Part shown: in pieces, positions 44,146 to 54,872 of the stretch | How the letters are laid out: each line of letters opens with the position of its first letter | How positions within the stretch are numbered: position 1 is the stretch's first letter | Source of the DNA: Hyperoodon ampullatus | Taxonomy: Eukaryota > Chordata > Mammalia > Artiodactyla > Ziphiidae | NCBI GenBank assembly: GCA_949752795.1 | Contig: OX457065.1 | Location: 3,896,501-3,960,500, forward strand | Direction: 5' to 3' | DNA length: 64,000 nt | Notes under the pieces: model-generated | Told to the model about the DNA's origin: nothing | The model's database searches: none | What the model saw: the letters and a program-made list of their open reading frames with translations, nothing else | Position numbers and translations under genes: made by a program

Positions 44146-44799
44146 CACCAGAGTAGTGTTAGTGGCGGGGGCTGGGGCATGACAGCATTACAGGGGGCAG
44201 GGATGTGTGGAGGAGAGGGACGGGGAGACAGGGGTGTGACAGGCCTGGGGGGCCTTTGTTCCCTGGCCCCTGCAGAGCCACCGAGGAAGCCAGTGTTATG
44301 GCTCCCTGACTGATGGCCCAGCTGGCTGGAGCCCCTGGGATCCTCACCCGCTTCGGCAGCTCTGCCGCTTCTGTCTTTCCCTCCCGCCCTCCCGTGAGCT
44401 CCAAGGCTGGGCCCACGTTTGTCCCCATGCTCGCCCTGAGTTAGGGTTTCGCTGTGGGGCTGGCTGCAGCCACCCATTTGCTGGAAGGAGACGTGGAGGC
44501 CCGAGGTGCTCAGCGCTCTCCTACCCGCCCTCCCACAGCAGAGCTAGGGACGGTCCTGTACTTAGGTCATTAAATATGTACTGAACAGGGGCTGGGCCCC
44601 TCGAGGGGCTCAATACCCGCAGACAGCATCAAGAGGACAAGACAGGGTTCGTCCTCTCCCCGGTTTATAGTTCACGTGAGGAAAGAACATGCTGAGGACC
44701 TCCCTCATCAACACGGAGGCTTTGCCTTCAAAGTCCTCACGTTTTCTTACTGAGCCCCTCGTGCTCCTTTCCCAGTTAAGCCGGGTCTCACCCCGGCTG
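44146..44799. other. Unique DNA, no gene seen
   Basis: 44560-44620 has 'ttaaatatgtactgaacagg', a possible reverse L2 trace. Minus frame of 163 codons at 43986-44477 starts in L2 and has no domain. Confidence 0.4.
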
Positions 44800-45215
44800 C
44801 AGTGTTAGCTGAAAAAGAGGATGGCAGCTGAAAACCAAAGCATTCACTTGAAAAGTAAGGGCTTTAGCTGGAAACAAATGTTAATCTTGGTGATCAATTT
44901 ATAATGCATAAATGTCAAATCACTATGTTGTGCCCCTGAAACTAATATGATATTGTATGTCAACTATCCTTCAATTTTAAAAAAAAGATGTTAGTTGCTA
45001 ATAAAAACATTTGCTAAAAAGCCAGGAGTTAACTACCATCAAGGTGTGAGCCCATCTTCAAGATCTTGGCTAAAAGTTAGGGTTGGCTAATAACTAAATA
45101 TTAGCTGATAACTAAGGTGTTGGCTGAAACACCAAGCAGTTAATAGATAACTAAGGTGATAGCTGATAACTAGGATGTTACTTAGAGACTAATAATGTTT
45201 CTATAACTCGATAAT
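44800..45215. repeat. Degenerate minisatellite, unit about 19-20 bp
   Basis: Repeated blocks of the form 'ttagctgataactaaggt' with variants 'gttggctgaaacaccaag', 'gttaatagataactaagg' and 'gatagctgataactagga'. About 15 diverged copies on both sides of an L1 insertion. No frame. Confidence 0.8.
44885..44985 (+). mobile_element. Short L1 3' end inside the minisatellite
   Basis: 'tgtcaaatcactatgttgtg', 'cctgaaactaatatgatatt' and 'gtcaactatccttcaatttt' form a sense L1 tail with A-run. 'atgttaatc' on the left and 'atgttagtt' on the right may be the TSD or repeat units. Confidence 0.85.
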
Positions 45216-45234
45216 GAAATGACTACCCAATTAG

Positions 45235-45734
45235 CATAAACTCTAAGAGCTATTTATACATTCATGTTCATCACAGCATTATTCGCAATAGCTAAAACCT
45301 GTCCATTGACAGATGGCTGGGTAAACAAAATGTGGTCATACATCCAATGGGATAGAATTCAGCCCTAAAAAGGAGGCAAGTCCTGACACCTGGTACAACA
45401 CGGATGAACCTGGAGGACATTGTGCTCAGTGAAATAAGCTGGTCATAAAAGGACAAATACTGTAGGATTCCACTTATAGGAGGTCCCTAGAGCAGTCAGA
45501 TCCATAGAGACAGAAAGCAGAATCCCCCTGGGGATGGGGAGGGGGAGGGAGACTTGGTGTTTAATGGGGACAGAGTTCCAGTTTGGGAAGATGAGAAAGT
45601 TCTGGAGATGATTGTGGTGATGGCTGCACAACAGCGTGGATGTACTTAAGGCCACTGAATTGCACACCTAAAAATGGTTACCATTGTAAATTTTATGTTA
45701 TATATCTCTTACCACAATTTTTAAAAGTCAACCC
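45235..45734 (+). mobile_element. L1MA/MB-type 3' end
   Basis: 'cacagcattattcgcaatag', 'gatagaattcagccctaaaa', 'tccatagagacagaaagcag' and 'ccactgaattgcacacctaa' in sense order, with an A-rich end. Confidence 0.9.
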
Positions 45735-46097
45735 AGTTTAAAAAAATGCACAAAACAGAAGATATATGATGGCCAATAAGCACATGGAAAGATGCTGAAC
45801 ATCACTAGTCATCCAGGAAATGCAAATTAAGCCCCAACAAGGTACCAGTACTTTTGGAACTAAAGTGAAAAGACTGACCACGTCAAGTTCTGGCCAGGAG
45901 GCAGAGCGAATGGAATTCCCAGACACTGCTGGTGGGAGCGTGAAACGACACAGTCACCCTGAGAACAGTATAAAGTTAAACGTTAGCTACCGTTCAGTCT
46001 AGCAATTCAGCCTGTCGTAGGTGGGGATCCCCAAGAGAAATGAAAATATATGGCCACACAAGACCTAGACCCAAATGTTTATAGAGGCTTTATTCTT
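45735..46097 (+). mobile_element. L1M ORF2 end, left of SINE
   Basis: 'gatggccaataagcacatgg', 'catccaggaaatgcaaatta' and 'ccccaagagaaatgaaaata' form the sense end of ORF2, with stops. Continues at 46267. Confidence 0.85.
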
Positions 46098-46266
46098 TTT
46101 TTTTTTAATTTATTTATTCTGGCTGTGCCAGGTCTTAGTTGTGGCATGCGGGATCTATACTTGCGGCAGGCGTGCGGGATCTAGTTCCCCGACCAGGGAT
46201 CAAACCCCGGGCCCCTTGCATTGGGAGCATGGAGTCTTACCCACTGGACCACCAGAGAAGTCTCAA
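46098..46266 (-). mobile_element. CHR-1-type SINE in L1
   Basis: Reverse copy, 169 bp: T-rich tail at left, 'ccccgaccagggatcaaacc', head 'ccactggaccaccagagaag'. TSD 'tagaggctttattctt' (46082-46097) against 'tagatgctttattctt' (46267-46282). Confidence 0.95.
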
Positions 46267-46655
46267 TAGATGCTTTATTCTTAATAACCCCAATCTGGAA
46301 ACCATCCAGATATCCCTCAGCTGGTGAGTGGTCACACAGTGGTCCATCTACCCAAAGCATCACTACCGAGAAGTAAGGAACAGATCATTGATGCGCATAA
46401 CACGGGTGAACCCCCAAATCATTCTGCTGAGAGGGAGAAGCGAGACCCCAAATAGTACATGCCACATGATCCCATTTATCTTAAACTCTAGAAAAGGCAA
46501 ATGGAATGGATAGTGGTCCAAGTGGGACCACTAGTGGGAGGTGGGAGCTGTCTGCAGAGGAACCTGAGGGTGATGTCTTTGGGGGGATGGGTGTTTTGTA
46601 TCTTTGTGGCATTTACTACAGGGGTGTATACATGTGTTAAAACTCATCAGACTGT
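46267..46655 (+). mobile_element. L1M 3' UTR, right of SINE
   Basis: 'acacgggtgaacccccaaat', 'cacatgatcccatttatctt' and 'gtatacatgtgttaaaactc' complete the interrupted L1. Confidence 0.85.
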
Positions 46656-46659
46656 AAGC

Positions 46660-46775
46660 TTAAAGGGGGCATTGTGTGCCCCAAAATTCATATGCTATAG
46701 TCCTAAACCCCCGCACCACAGAATGTTGACTGTGTTTGGAGGTAGGGCCTTGAGAGAGATAATTACGTTAAAATG
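46660..46775 (+). repeat. MaLR (MLT1) LTR 5' fragment
   Basis: 'attgtgtgccccaaaattca', 'gttgactgtgtttggaggta' and 'gggccttgagagagataatt' match the first part of MLT1. Confidence 0.75.
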
Positions 46776-46935
46776 AGATCTGAATAGACATTTTTCCAAA
46801 GAAGACGCACAAATGTCCAGCGGGTGCATGAAAAGATGCTCAGCATCACTGATCATCAGGGAAGTGCAAATCAAAACCACAATGAGATATCACCTCACAC
46901 CTGTTAGGGTGGCTCTCGTCAAAAAGACAAGAGAT
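46776..46935 (+). mobile_element. L1 ORF2 fragment
   Basis: 'gaatagacatttttccaaag', 'catcactgatcatcagggaa' and 'aatgagatatcacctcacac' are well-preserved sense ORF2 sequence of only about 160 bp. Confidence 0.9.
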
Positions 46936-46939
46936 AACA

Positions 46940-47265
46940 AGTGTGAATTGCTTTGGCCAATGGGACCTCAGAAGTTTAGAAGATGCTTGCACACTAAGGC
47001 TTGCTCTGGGAAGGCTGCGTCCAATGAGAGCCCAGGTTGTCCCCCTGGAGATGTGTGGCTTGGCCAATAGCCACTGCCCCAACCTAAGGGACCCCATCTT
47101 CCACCACGAGTGCCCAAGGGTCTGCCACTGCCTGAGAGACAAATGACAGCAGCGGAAGTGCCCAGGTGAACCCAGATCAGAGAGCAGAGCTAAAAAAGGG
47201 GTTGCTCTTTTAAGCCACTAGGTTTTGAGGTGGTTGTGATTCATCAGTAGATCACTGAGGCATTT
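46940..47265 (+). repeat. MLT1-like LTR 3' part
   Basis: 'gtggcttggccaatagccac' and the 3' motif 'tttaagccactaggttttga' are of MLT1 type. The ending is vague. Confidence 0.55.
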
Positions 47266-47839
47266 TTCCAAGTGTCAGTGCCTAAAGAGAGAGAGACAGG
47301 CAGTGCTGAGCAATGTGACATAGCAGGCGACTATATGGTGTCCTCATGGGTAGCATCATGGGAGAAGGGACCAAAGGGGTAATTCTAGGGCTCTGGTTCG
47401 CTGACATCTGCAGCCCTGTGAGGAGGGGTCAGGGGTTCCAACCCCCTCTGAATTCTGGACCCCACAGAGTATCCTAGCCTCCCACCTCACTGTCTATTTC
47501 CAAAGCACCCAACTACCCTCAAAGGGTGCAGCTCACCATTCATCCATCCAGCACCTGGCAGGAGGCCAGGCACATAGTAGGTGCCTTATAAATAGTTGTC
47601 CAATCACAGGGATACCTGTGTCCTCAGGTCCGCACCCTGCACTCTGAGCCACTGCACATATACTAAGTTTAAGCTGCCTTGTTCTACAGGGTTCACCACC
47701 CTAAAATGGATGGAGTGTTCATTTCCCTTCTTAGACTGAATTGGGTGTCTGTTTCCACACCCCGCCCACCACGTTAGGCTGGTAAAGTGGCTCCAGGCCC
47801 ACAGGGACTCACAGGCCCTGCAAAAAGCACTAGACAGGG
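47266..47839. other. Unique DNA with an L2 tail scrap
   Basis: 'ggccaggcacatagtaggtg' near 47566 is a sense L2 or MIR terminus. No gene seen. Confidence 0.45.
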
Positions 47840-47992
47840 AGCCACACACACCTCGATGCCAGTCTTGGCTCTACAGCTAACGAGGCACTTCTCCTCATTT
47901 TTCTCATCCATATAATAAGGACAGTCATACCCACCTGAGGGCACAGTGCCAAGTGCCTGGCACACAGTAAGTGCTCAATAAACATGAGTTCC
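47840..47992 (+). repeat. MIR SINE
   Basis: 'tgccagtcttggctctacag', 'tttttctcatccatataata' and 'acacagtaagtgctcaataa' in sense order. Confidence 0.8.
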
Positions 47993-49480
47993 CCTGACCC
48001 CCACCCACCATGGTCTCCCTTCCTCCTCATTCATGGCTGCTCCCCCATTTCCTGGGTCAAACACCGGCCACAGATCTCTTCCCGCTTTGGCTTAACCACG
48101 GCAAGTTGGAGTTGGCCACAATTAAGAACAAAACATCTGCAAGAAAAAAAAAAAAAAAAAAAAACTCAGAACAAACAAGAGCCTGAGCCTGGATTCCTCT
48201 GTGACATGTGAGGTTGACGTACAGCCACAGAGGTGACTGTCCAGGGGCCGCCCAGCTATCAGGGGTCGAGCGGGTCAGGGGCCAGTGCAGGGTTCTGGAG
48301 CTGCCAGCCCTGCCCGTGAGTCCAGGTTCTGATCTTCCGTCATCGAGTCCCATCACGCCCTCCCCTCCCGCCCCCCCGCCAGCCCCCGCTGTGCCTGTTT
48401 CCCCATCTGTGAGATGTGGGGAGCAGAAGCAGGCCCTTCTGGCTGGTAATCCTCCAGTCTGCCCATCAGGTGGAGCGTGGAGCAGGGGCTGAGGCAGAGA
48501 AGGCATTTTAGGGGGTGGCCGCCAGTGTTGTCCCATCCCAGGTGGGCCCTGTGGGGAGATGTTTCTCTGCCGTGGCCCCAAAGCACCCTGAGCGCAGTCA
48601 GGTCCAGGGGAGTCTCTCCTCGCCCCCCAACCCTGCATGCAGTAGGTCTTTTGTCAATCATGGTATTTCAGCCCTGGAAAGTCATCTAACCCAGTGGTCT
48701 TGGCCTTTTTTGTGATAATAACTTTTAGCTTCCGTCCTCTTTCTTCAAATAAATTCTTACAAAGCAGCCCATTGGGGAAAAAGTAGCACAAGATCCCAAA
48801 CCTGTCAGCCTGTCCTCCTCCCTCTGCCTCCAGCCGCCCACGCACACCCCCATGAACCACAGTGTATAAATCTGAGCCCAGTAGTGATGACGCCTGCCTG
48901 CATTAATAGTGCGCCTGCTGTGTACTCTGCACTGCCTGAGCCGGGGGTCTCCATCCCCTCCACTTGTCAATCACAGTCCTAAAGTGACATCTCATCCACC
49001 CGCTTCCCTGTGAGAAGACTAAAACAATACTTACTAAGACTCTTAAGACTAAGAGAGACTAAGTCAGCCGGTGTCACCCAGCCGGTTTGCAGCGTCCAGG
49101 ATTCACCCCGAGGCCGTCAGCCCTTTGAGGGCTGTGCTCCTTCCACTGCCCCAGAGAGCATGGAGAAACTGCGGCCCGCAGCCGGGTGGGAGTAGTGACT
49201 TCCCGAGGCTACCCCAAAATCTGCTGAACATGGGTCAAGGCCAGCATGACCTTGGTGACTTCCAGGCTGGTCAGCTGTGCTGTGCCGATACTGTCTGTGG
49301 ACCCCCGGCATGGGGAGAGTTTGCTGGGCAGGGTTTATACTGTCCTGGACTCTGGCAGGCAGCAGATTAACATCTGGAGCACTGAAACCACACTCACATG
49401 TAGGGTGTCTGGGGCCTGAAGGTTGCCATCGCCTTTCACCCTGAAATCCAGCTGCCAGCATCCAAAGGTGGTCAGAATGG
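47993..49480. other. Unique DNA with a 21-A run, no gene seen
   Basis: A21 at 48144-48164 carries 'agaacaaaac' on its left and 'agaacaaaca' on its right. The 193-codon minus frame at 48057-48638 reads straight through this homopolymer as phenylalanines, so it is rejected. Confidence 0.45.
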
Positions 49481-49484
49481 AGGG

Positions 49485-49560
49485 ACTGTCAAGTCTAACC
49501 CTAATGTTTGCAGATGCGGAGACTGAGGCTCAGCCTTGCAGCCTTCCACTAGGCAACCTC
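49485..49560 (-). repeat. MIR3-like fragment, reverse
   Basis: 'gtctaaccctaatgtttgca' and 'gatgcggagactgaggctca'. Confidence 0.55.
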
Positions 49561-49649
49561 TGTCGCCATTATTTCACAATTTTACGGGTAACGTTAGTGA
49601 CTGCATCCTCCCGGGAACCCCAGCAGTCAAGGAAGGGGCAGCATTAATT

Positions 49650-49800
49650 AAGCTCTGACTGTATGTGTAATACTGCTTTAGGCGTGTTCCTGTCATCTTT
49701 TTCACCCCGCACAACTGCTCATCTAGTGGAAGGGGACCCGGAGAGGGAAGGTGACTTGCCACCTCTCCCTGACTCTCAGACTCATTTTCCAAAGCCGCAG
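49650..49800 (-). repeat. MIR SINE, reverse
   Basis: 'gctctgactgtatgtgtaat' then 'gagagggaaggtgacttgcc' in reverse order; diverged. Confidence 0.5.
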
Positions 49801-50349
49801 GGACCCACCATAGGAGCGCTGGTGTAAGCGGGAGGGCAGAGGGTGATTTACAACCCTGGAGACACCCACCAGACAGAATGTGGGCTCTACTGCACATAAC
49901 ATGTGCTTCCTGAGTGCATGGTGGAACGGATGAACCCCAGACTCATTGGGTGCCCTGTAAGTGTTTGTCGAGTGAATGGGTGGATGGGTGAGTGGAAAAT
50001 TCTCAATTGGATACATTTAAGGACTCCCGGCCCCTGTCCTTTAATTAGAGTGGAGGCCTGGAGCAGTCTGATCCCCTGCCCACAACACCTTATTTTCTCT
50101 TTCCCCCCTTCCTCCTCCTCCAGGAGAGCCACCTGCCCAGCTCAGTTTCTTGTTGGGAAGCAGTTGTCTCTGCCTCCCTCTGTCTCTCACCTCTCAAAGC
50201 TGCTTTCATGGCCCATTCTTCAGGGACATCCTTTTCTTGACTGAGAGATGAGCACTAAGGTCTGCCTTGGTTCCTTCTAGGGGCAGGTTTGCACTTTGGA
50301 AGGCGTAGTCTTGAGAAGGTAGAATCTGAGAACTTGGTGTGGTCTGGCA
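49801..50349. other. Unique DNA, no gene seen
   Basis: Short frames only. Leads into the minisatellite. Confidence 0.4.
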
Positions 50350-51195
50350 GCATCCAGGACTGGGGCTCAGCACGGGGCTGGAGCTAGGGCTCAGTCTGAA
50401 ACCAGAACTGGGAGTCGTCCAGGGATCGAGTTCACGCCCTGTCTAGAAACAGAATTAGAGCTCAGTCTCGAAACAGAGTCAGGGCTCAGTCTATGACCAG
50501 GATCAGGGCTCAGTTAGGAGCTAGGGTCACAGGTCACCTAGGGGTCAGGGGATCAGGGACAGGACTGAGGACTCAGTCTATAACTTGGGTTAGGATTCAG
50601 TAGGGTTAATGTTTGGGCTCAGACAAGGAGCAAGGTCAGGTTTGAGTATCCAGTCAGGATCAGAGCTTAGTTCATTCTGAGAACCAGGATTACGGATGAG
50701 TCTGTGGTTAGGGTCAGGGCTGTATCCAAGGCAAGGATCAGGCCTAAGTCTATGGCCGGAGCTAGGACTCAGCCTGTGACCAGGATGAGGCATCAACCTG
50801 AAACCCAGTTCCATCTATGACCAGAGTCAAGGCCCAGGCTATGACCAGGATCAGGGCTCAGCCTGGAACTAAGATCAGGGCTCAGTTTGTTTTCAGGGTC
50901 AGGGCCCAGGCTACAACTTAGGGTCAGGGCTCAGTTCATGACTGGGATGAGGGGTAAGTCTATGAACAGAACTAGGGCTTAGTTTGGGAACGAGTTCGGG
51001 CCTTAGACTGTGACTAGGATCAGGGCTCATTCTGGAGCCAGAACCAGAGCTCAATCTGTGACTGGGGTCAAGGCCCGGGTCATGACCAGGATCAGAGCTT
51101 AGTTTATGTCTGAGGCTACATTATAACCAGGCTGTGTCTGGGATGAGGAGTCATGTGAGACCACGATCAGGGCTCAGCCTACATCTGTGCTCAGA
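50350..51195. repeat. Minisatellite, unit about 24 bp, about 850 bp
   Basis: Built from degenerate units of the type 'cagggctcagtctatgacca' plus 'ggat'. The word 'gggctcag' recurs more than ten times at spacings near 23-25 or 46-50 bases, with single changes ('gagctcag', 'ggcccagg', 'gggcttag'). A unit of 24 is divisible by three, which explains the repetitive eight-residue pattern of the minus frame at 50590-50814. That frame is a by-product. Confidence 0.9.
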
Positions 51196-51419
51196 AGTTC
51201 CTCCATGGATTCCTGCTGACACAGAAGAGTGAACAGAGCTTCCAGAACCATTTAGCTCCCTCCCTTCGTGGCACCAGCTGAATTTGCATTCTATTCCTTA
51301 AAACCCTAGCTTCTTTCTAGTGGGCACTGTCCTGCCACCGCCCACACTGCCAGGGGAGCTGCCTCTGCGCCTCCACCCAGACCCCAGCCTCCCACTTCAC
51401 TGCCAGAGAGCCTCCTGGC
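51196..51419. other. Unique DNA, no gene seen
   Basis: Separates the minisatellite from the motif-rich stretch. Confidence 0.4.
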
Positions 51420-51660
51420 TCCAGGGCTATTAAGGGAGGAATCTGTGTGAAGAAGAGTGTAAACAAAATTCATGATGTGGGGCTGGGGCAGGCGCCCGTG
51501 CCTGCTGTGGCTCCGTGGGCTGACTCCAAGGGAAGCCAGCGGCCCTGAGCGGGCGATGTTGACAAGAGACTTAATGAAATCCAGAGGGAGGTGCCCTGGC
51601 AGGGCCCACCTGGAAGGAAGCCCAGGATAGTAATTAAATTAATTCTGGGGTGTGTCCCAA
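51420..51660. promoter_or_regulatory. Candidate conserved non-coding element
   Basis: Unique segment with 'taattaaattaatt' at 51631-51644, a near-palindromic pair of homeodomain-type TAATTA/TTAATT sites, and 'gacttaatgaaatcc' upstream. Another 'ataattac' lies at 51721. The compact AT sites in GC-rich surroundings are typical of developmental enhancers, but there is no direct proof here. Confidence 0.3.
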
Positions 51661-52319
51661 CAAGCGCAGAAGCGAGAACTGAGGCCAGGGCCCATTCACT
51701 CGGAGCTCCAGGAGTTTGCCATAATTACAGGGAAAAATAAGTTTTGGAACTTACGTAACCCCACTGCTCAGGCCCTGAGGGTTAGGCCCAAATTGCTTTT
51801 CTTTTCCAGGAAATTCACTATTGCACAGCTGCACCTGCACACCAGGGTCACCTCTGTGGCTCACAGGACGTGCAAAAGCACAGAACAAGAACTTGGTTCT
51901 CGACCCCACTTCTCAGATGAGGCCAGACGAGGTTCAGGGGGCAGAAGCGTCTCGTGCAGAGTCATGTGATCTGGACATAGGACAATCTTCAAGTCCCAGT
52001 TCCCAGTTATCCTGCCTGGAAACCTCTCCAGTGTGGAGACTGTGGGTGAGCAGGACAGAGGGAGACTTGCTCTGCCTGAGAGAGAGGAAAGGAAGGCTCT
52101 GGAACTGGTGCCCTCCTTTAAGTATGAGTGGGGGTTGGCAGGCCGAGAAGGGGGAGGAGTGCACCAGGCAGAGGAAACAGCATGGGGGCTGGAAAGAGCA
52201 GAGCATGTTGGGAGGAAGTGATCGTCCCCTCGGGCTGAGTGCCGGTGGAGGGCTGGGCTGGGGAGGAGGTTGAGGTGAGGCCCAGAAGCAGGGGGAGGCA
52301 CTGAAAAGTCTCCCACAGC
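51661..52319. other. Unique DNA with an L2-like trace
   Basis: 'ggcagaggaaacagcatggg' near 52167 suggests reverse L2. Opposing frames of 150 (+) and 151 (-) codons over the same bases argue against coding. Confidence 0.4.
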
Positions 52320-52480
52320 TTGTCTTCTTTAATCCTCACAATGACCCTGTGAGCGAGATGCTTCATTGTTCCCACCTGACGGATGAGTAAGTGGAGGCTC
52401 AGGGAGTTTAAGACACAAAGCCAGGAATTAGAACCCATGGCTGTAGGGCTCAAAACTGCCCCCTTAACCATGCTTCACCG
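52320..52480 (-). repeat. MIR SINE, reverse
   Basis: 'tttaatcctcacaatgaccc', 'ggatgagtaagtggaggctc' and 'ggaattagaacccatggctg'. Confidence 0.8.
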
Positions 52481-53579
52481 CTCCCAACTCTCCTGGCTTC
52501 CTAGTTCAGCTCAGCCCGGATACCTAGGCATGAAGTTGCTCAGGCCAGGGTGGAAAATCATCAGGATCTCCAGGAAGAGGGAAAAGAGAGGAAACCGCTT
52601 GCCCAAGGGCAGGGCAGTGGCAGGGAGCTGGCTGCCAGCCTCAAGCCTCTGCAGAGCCGTTTCCAGGGTGAGGAAGCCCAAGAAGCATGGAGGCAGGGAA
52701 GGGGGGAATTATGGGGAAGCCGGTTCCGAATGAATTGTGGGCTTCCTGGCCAGGAAGTGAGCATCCCATCCCAGGAGGTATGTAAGCAGAGGATGGACAG
52801 GGAGGCAGGAAAAGGCAGTCCTGGATCAGATCCCTCCCAAATCTGCTCATCTGAGCTCTCAGGAGCCCCCACTTCTCCTGGGAAAAACCCTTCCTCGCTG
52901 TTGGCAACTGAGGGATGTCATCAAATGAAGCTCCAGGAAGAGGCTACTCCCACCCGAGGGATCCATTTGCTTGCAGAATGTTTCCCTCTTCAGGCGTCTC
53001 CAGCACCTTGAAAACAGTCCCTGAGTAGAACCTGAAGGAAAGGTCCTTAGTGTGCGGAGAACTCTCTGTGCGGTCCTGTCTCCCTTGAGCAGGAAGCAAC
53101 AGACGCAGTAGCAGAGAGAAGAGGAGTGACCAATGGGGCATCGCACAGCATGGTCCAGGTGGGCCTCCTGGAGGAGGTATGTGGCCAGGCTCAACCCTCC
53201 GGGCGAGGCCCTGTCTTTGGGTTAGAGGGTCCTTGACGTCGCCCTTAGTCAGGAATGAGAGTGTTTGTTTTTGGCTGAATATCTTCCCGACCGCAGACAA
53301 GACAGGACAGAACTGCCCATTCCAGATTTCTGACAGCTTGGGAAACTACTGTGGGTCCTGCCCGGTCACCTCGCTTCCTCCTGGTGACCTAGTGCCCACC
53401 CCTGAGGCCTGGGGTCTGGCTGCCAGATTATATGAGAACCCTGCTTGTGGCAAAAGGTGTTAACAAAATTCACTGCCTTTCCTTTTTCCCCATCCTTCCA
53501 GACTCCGTGGTCCCTCGCCTCAGATCTCATCTCCATAGCTGTTAACCTGGGTGGTTGGTGTTTCATCAGAGACAGCAAG
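52481..53579. other. Unique DNA, no gene seen
   Basis: A 153-codon plus frame (52550-53011) faces minus frames of 103-118 codons. 53140-53200 has a faint reverse L2 trace. Confidence 0.4.
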
Positions 53580-53850
53580 GACAAGCATCTTGGGCAACGG
53601 AACAGCATGTGCTGCAGCCCAGAGGCATGACAACAGTGTGGCCTCCTCAGAGGAGGGCACAGGTGCTCTGTGGCTGAAGCACGAGCCTCCTGCTGCATGG
53701 GTGAGGAGACAGATAGGCAGGTTTGGCCAGCTTTCCAAGGCCCAGAGCATTAAGGACCTGTGTTTTATCTTAGAGTGATGGGGAGCCCCAGAAGTTGAGC
53801 AGGGGAGTGCCATGGTCAGAAATGTGTCCCAGAAAGCTCCCAATGGATTG
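53580..53850 (-). repeat. L2 LINE fragment, reverse
   Basis: 'ggcaacggaacagcatgtgc', 'gtgatggggagccccagaag' and 'gggagtgccatggtcagaaa' are reverse L2. The 214-codon minus frame at 53520-54164 runs through this L2 and the MIR at 53990. Confidence 0.65.
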
Positions 53851-53989
53851 GACAGGTGAGAGCATGGAAGCTGGGAGATTGGGGAGGGAACCAGACTGAG
53901 AGCCCAGCCCAAGCATGGTACAGAGGAAGAGACCAGAGAAGCACTTCCAAACAAGAAAGGCAGGGCCAGGTGATCAGCTGGTTGTGGGC

Positions 53990-54110
53990 CTGACATGTGG
54001 ACATTAGGGCCCCCATTATACAGAAAAGGAAACTGAGGCTTAGAAGGAAGTGACTTGCCCATGGTCACTCCTCTAGGGAGTGATGGAGCCAGCACCATAG
54101 ATCCAAGTAC
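53990..54110 (-). repeat. MIR SINE, reverse
   Basis: 'attatacagaaaaggaaact', 'agtgacttgcccatggtcac'. Confidence 0.8.
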
Positions 54111-54194
54111 AGCGCTGTCTCTCTCTACTGCATCCCCCTTAGCCAAGTTCACCACCTTTGCCACCTGTGGCCGTGATTTGCGAGGTGATTCACT

Positions 54195-54445
54195 CCCCCT
54201 AGCCAGGCCCTGGTGAACTCCTATTCATCCCTTGATGCCCACCTCCTTAAGGTTGCCCTCTCAGACTGCTGCAAACAGAATCAGTCTCTTTCTTGGGACA
54301 GACAAACTCTGGGAAGTTTGTCTGTCCCACTGCCTGGGAGGGCCTCGGGGGCAGAGGGCCTATCTCATCTCTGTCTTCCCAGCACCCAGACCAAGGCCAG
54401 TATACAGTAGGTACTCAATAACTGTCGATTAGAGAGAGATGGATG
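54195..54445 (+). repeat. L2 LINE 3' end
   Basis: 'ccaggccctggtgaactcct', 'ctgtcttcccagcacccaga' and 'tacagtaggtactcaataac' fit the sense terminus. Confidence 0.65.
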
Positions 54446-54515
54446 AACAAACAAATGAGTGAATGAAAGAATGATAACACATACACAGGAGCACAGATGG
54501 TCAAAGACAGGTTTT

Positions 54516-54872
54516 TTGTGGTTTTTTTTAAATTTTTATTGGAGTAAAGTTGATTTACAATGTTCTGTTAGTTTCAGGTGTACAGCAAAGTGAATCAGCT
54601 ATACATATACATATATCCACTCTTTTTTAGATTCTTTTCCCATATAGGTCATTACAGAGTACTGAGACAAGTTCCCTGTGCTATACAGTAGGTCCTTATG
54701 TGGAATCTAAAAATATGGTACAAATGAACTTATTTACAAAACAGAAATAGAGTCACAGATGTAGAAAACAAACTTACGGTTACCAGAGGGGAAAGCGGGG
54801 CGGGGGGGTGGGGTGAAATTGGGAGACTGGGATTGACATATACACACTACTGTGTATAAAATGGACAACTAA
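54516..54872 (-). mobile_element. L1 insertion with internal inversion (twin priming)
   Basis: First part (to about 54698) is the reverse complement of the L1 3' end: 'gttgatttacaatgttctgt', 'ctatacagtaggtccttatg'. The rest is the adjacent 3' UTR segment in sense: 'gaatctaaaaatatggtaca', 'cttacggttaccagagggga', 'cacactactgtgtataaaat'. TSD 'tcaaagacaggtttt' (54501-54515) against 'tcaaagccaggtttt' (54873-54887). The order tail-reverse then upstream-forward is the signature of 5' inversion during target-primed reverse transcription. Confidence 0.9.

Noticed and set aside
48057..48638. 193-codon minus-strand frame
   Set aside because: Reads through a 21-A homopolymer as polyphenylalanine; no domain.
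50590..50814. Repetitive 74-codon frame that might look like a repeat protein
   Set aside because: The periodicity is the 24-bp minisatellite unit in translation; neighbouring units break the frame.
50350..51195. CRISPR-like array
   Set aside because: Units are adjacent and degenerate, with no constant repeat alternating with unique spacers. It is a minisatellite in a mammalian genome.
53520..54164. 214-codon minus-strand frame
   Set aside because: It runs through reverse L2 and MIR sequence; no host protein signature.
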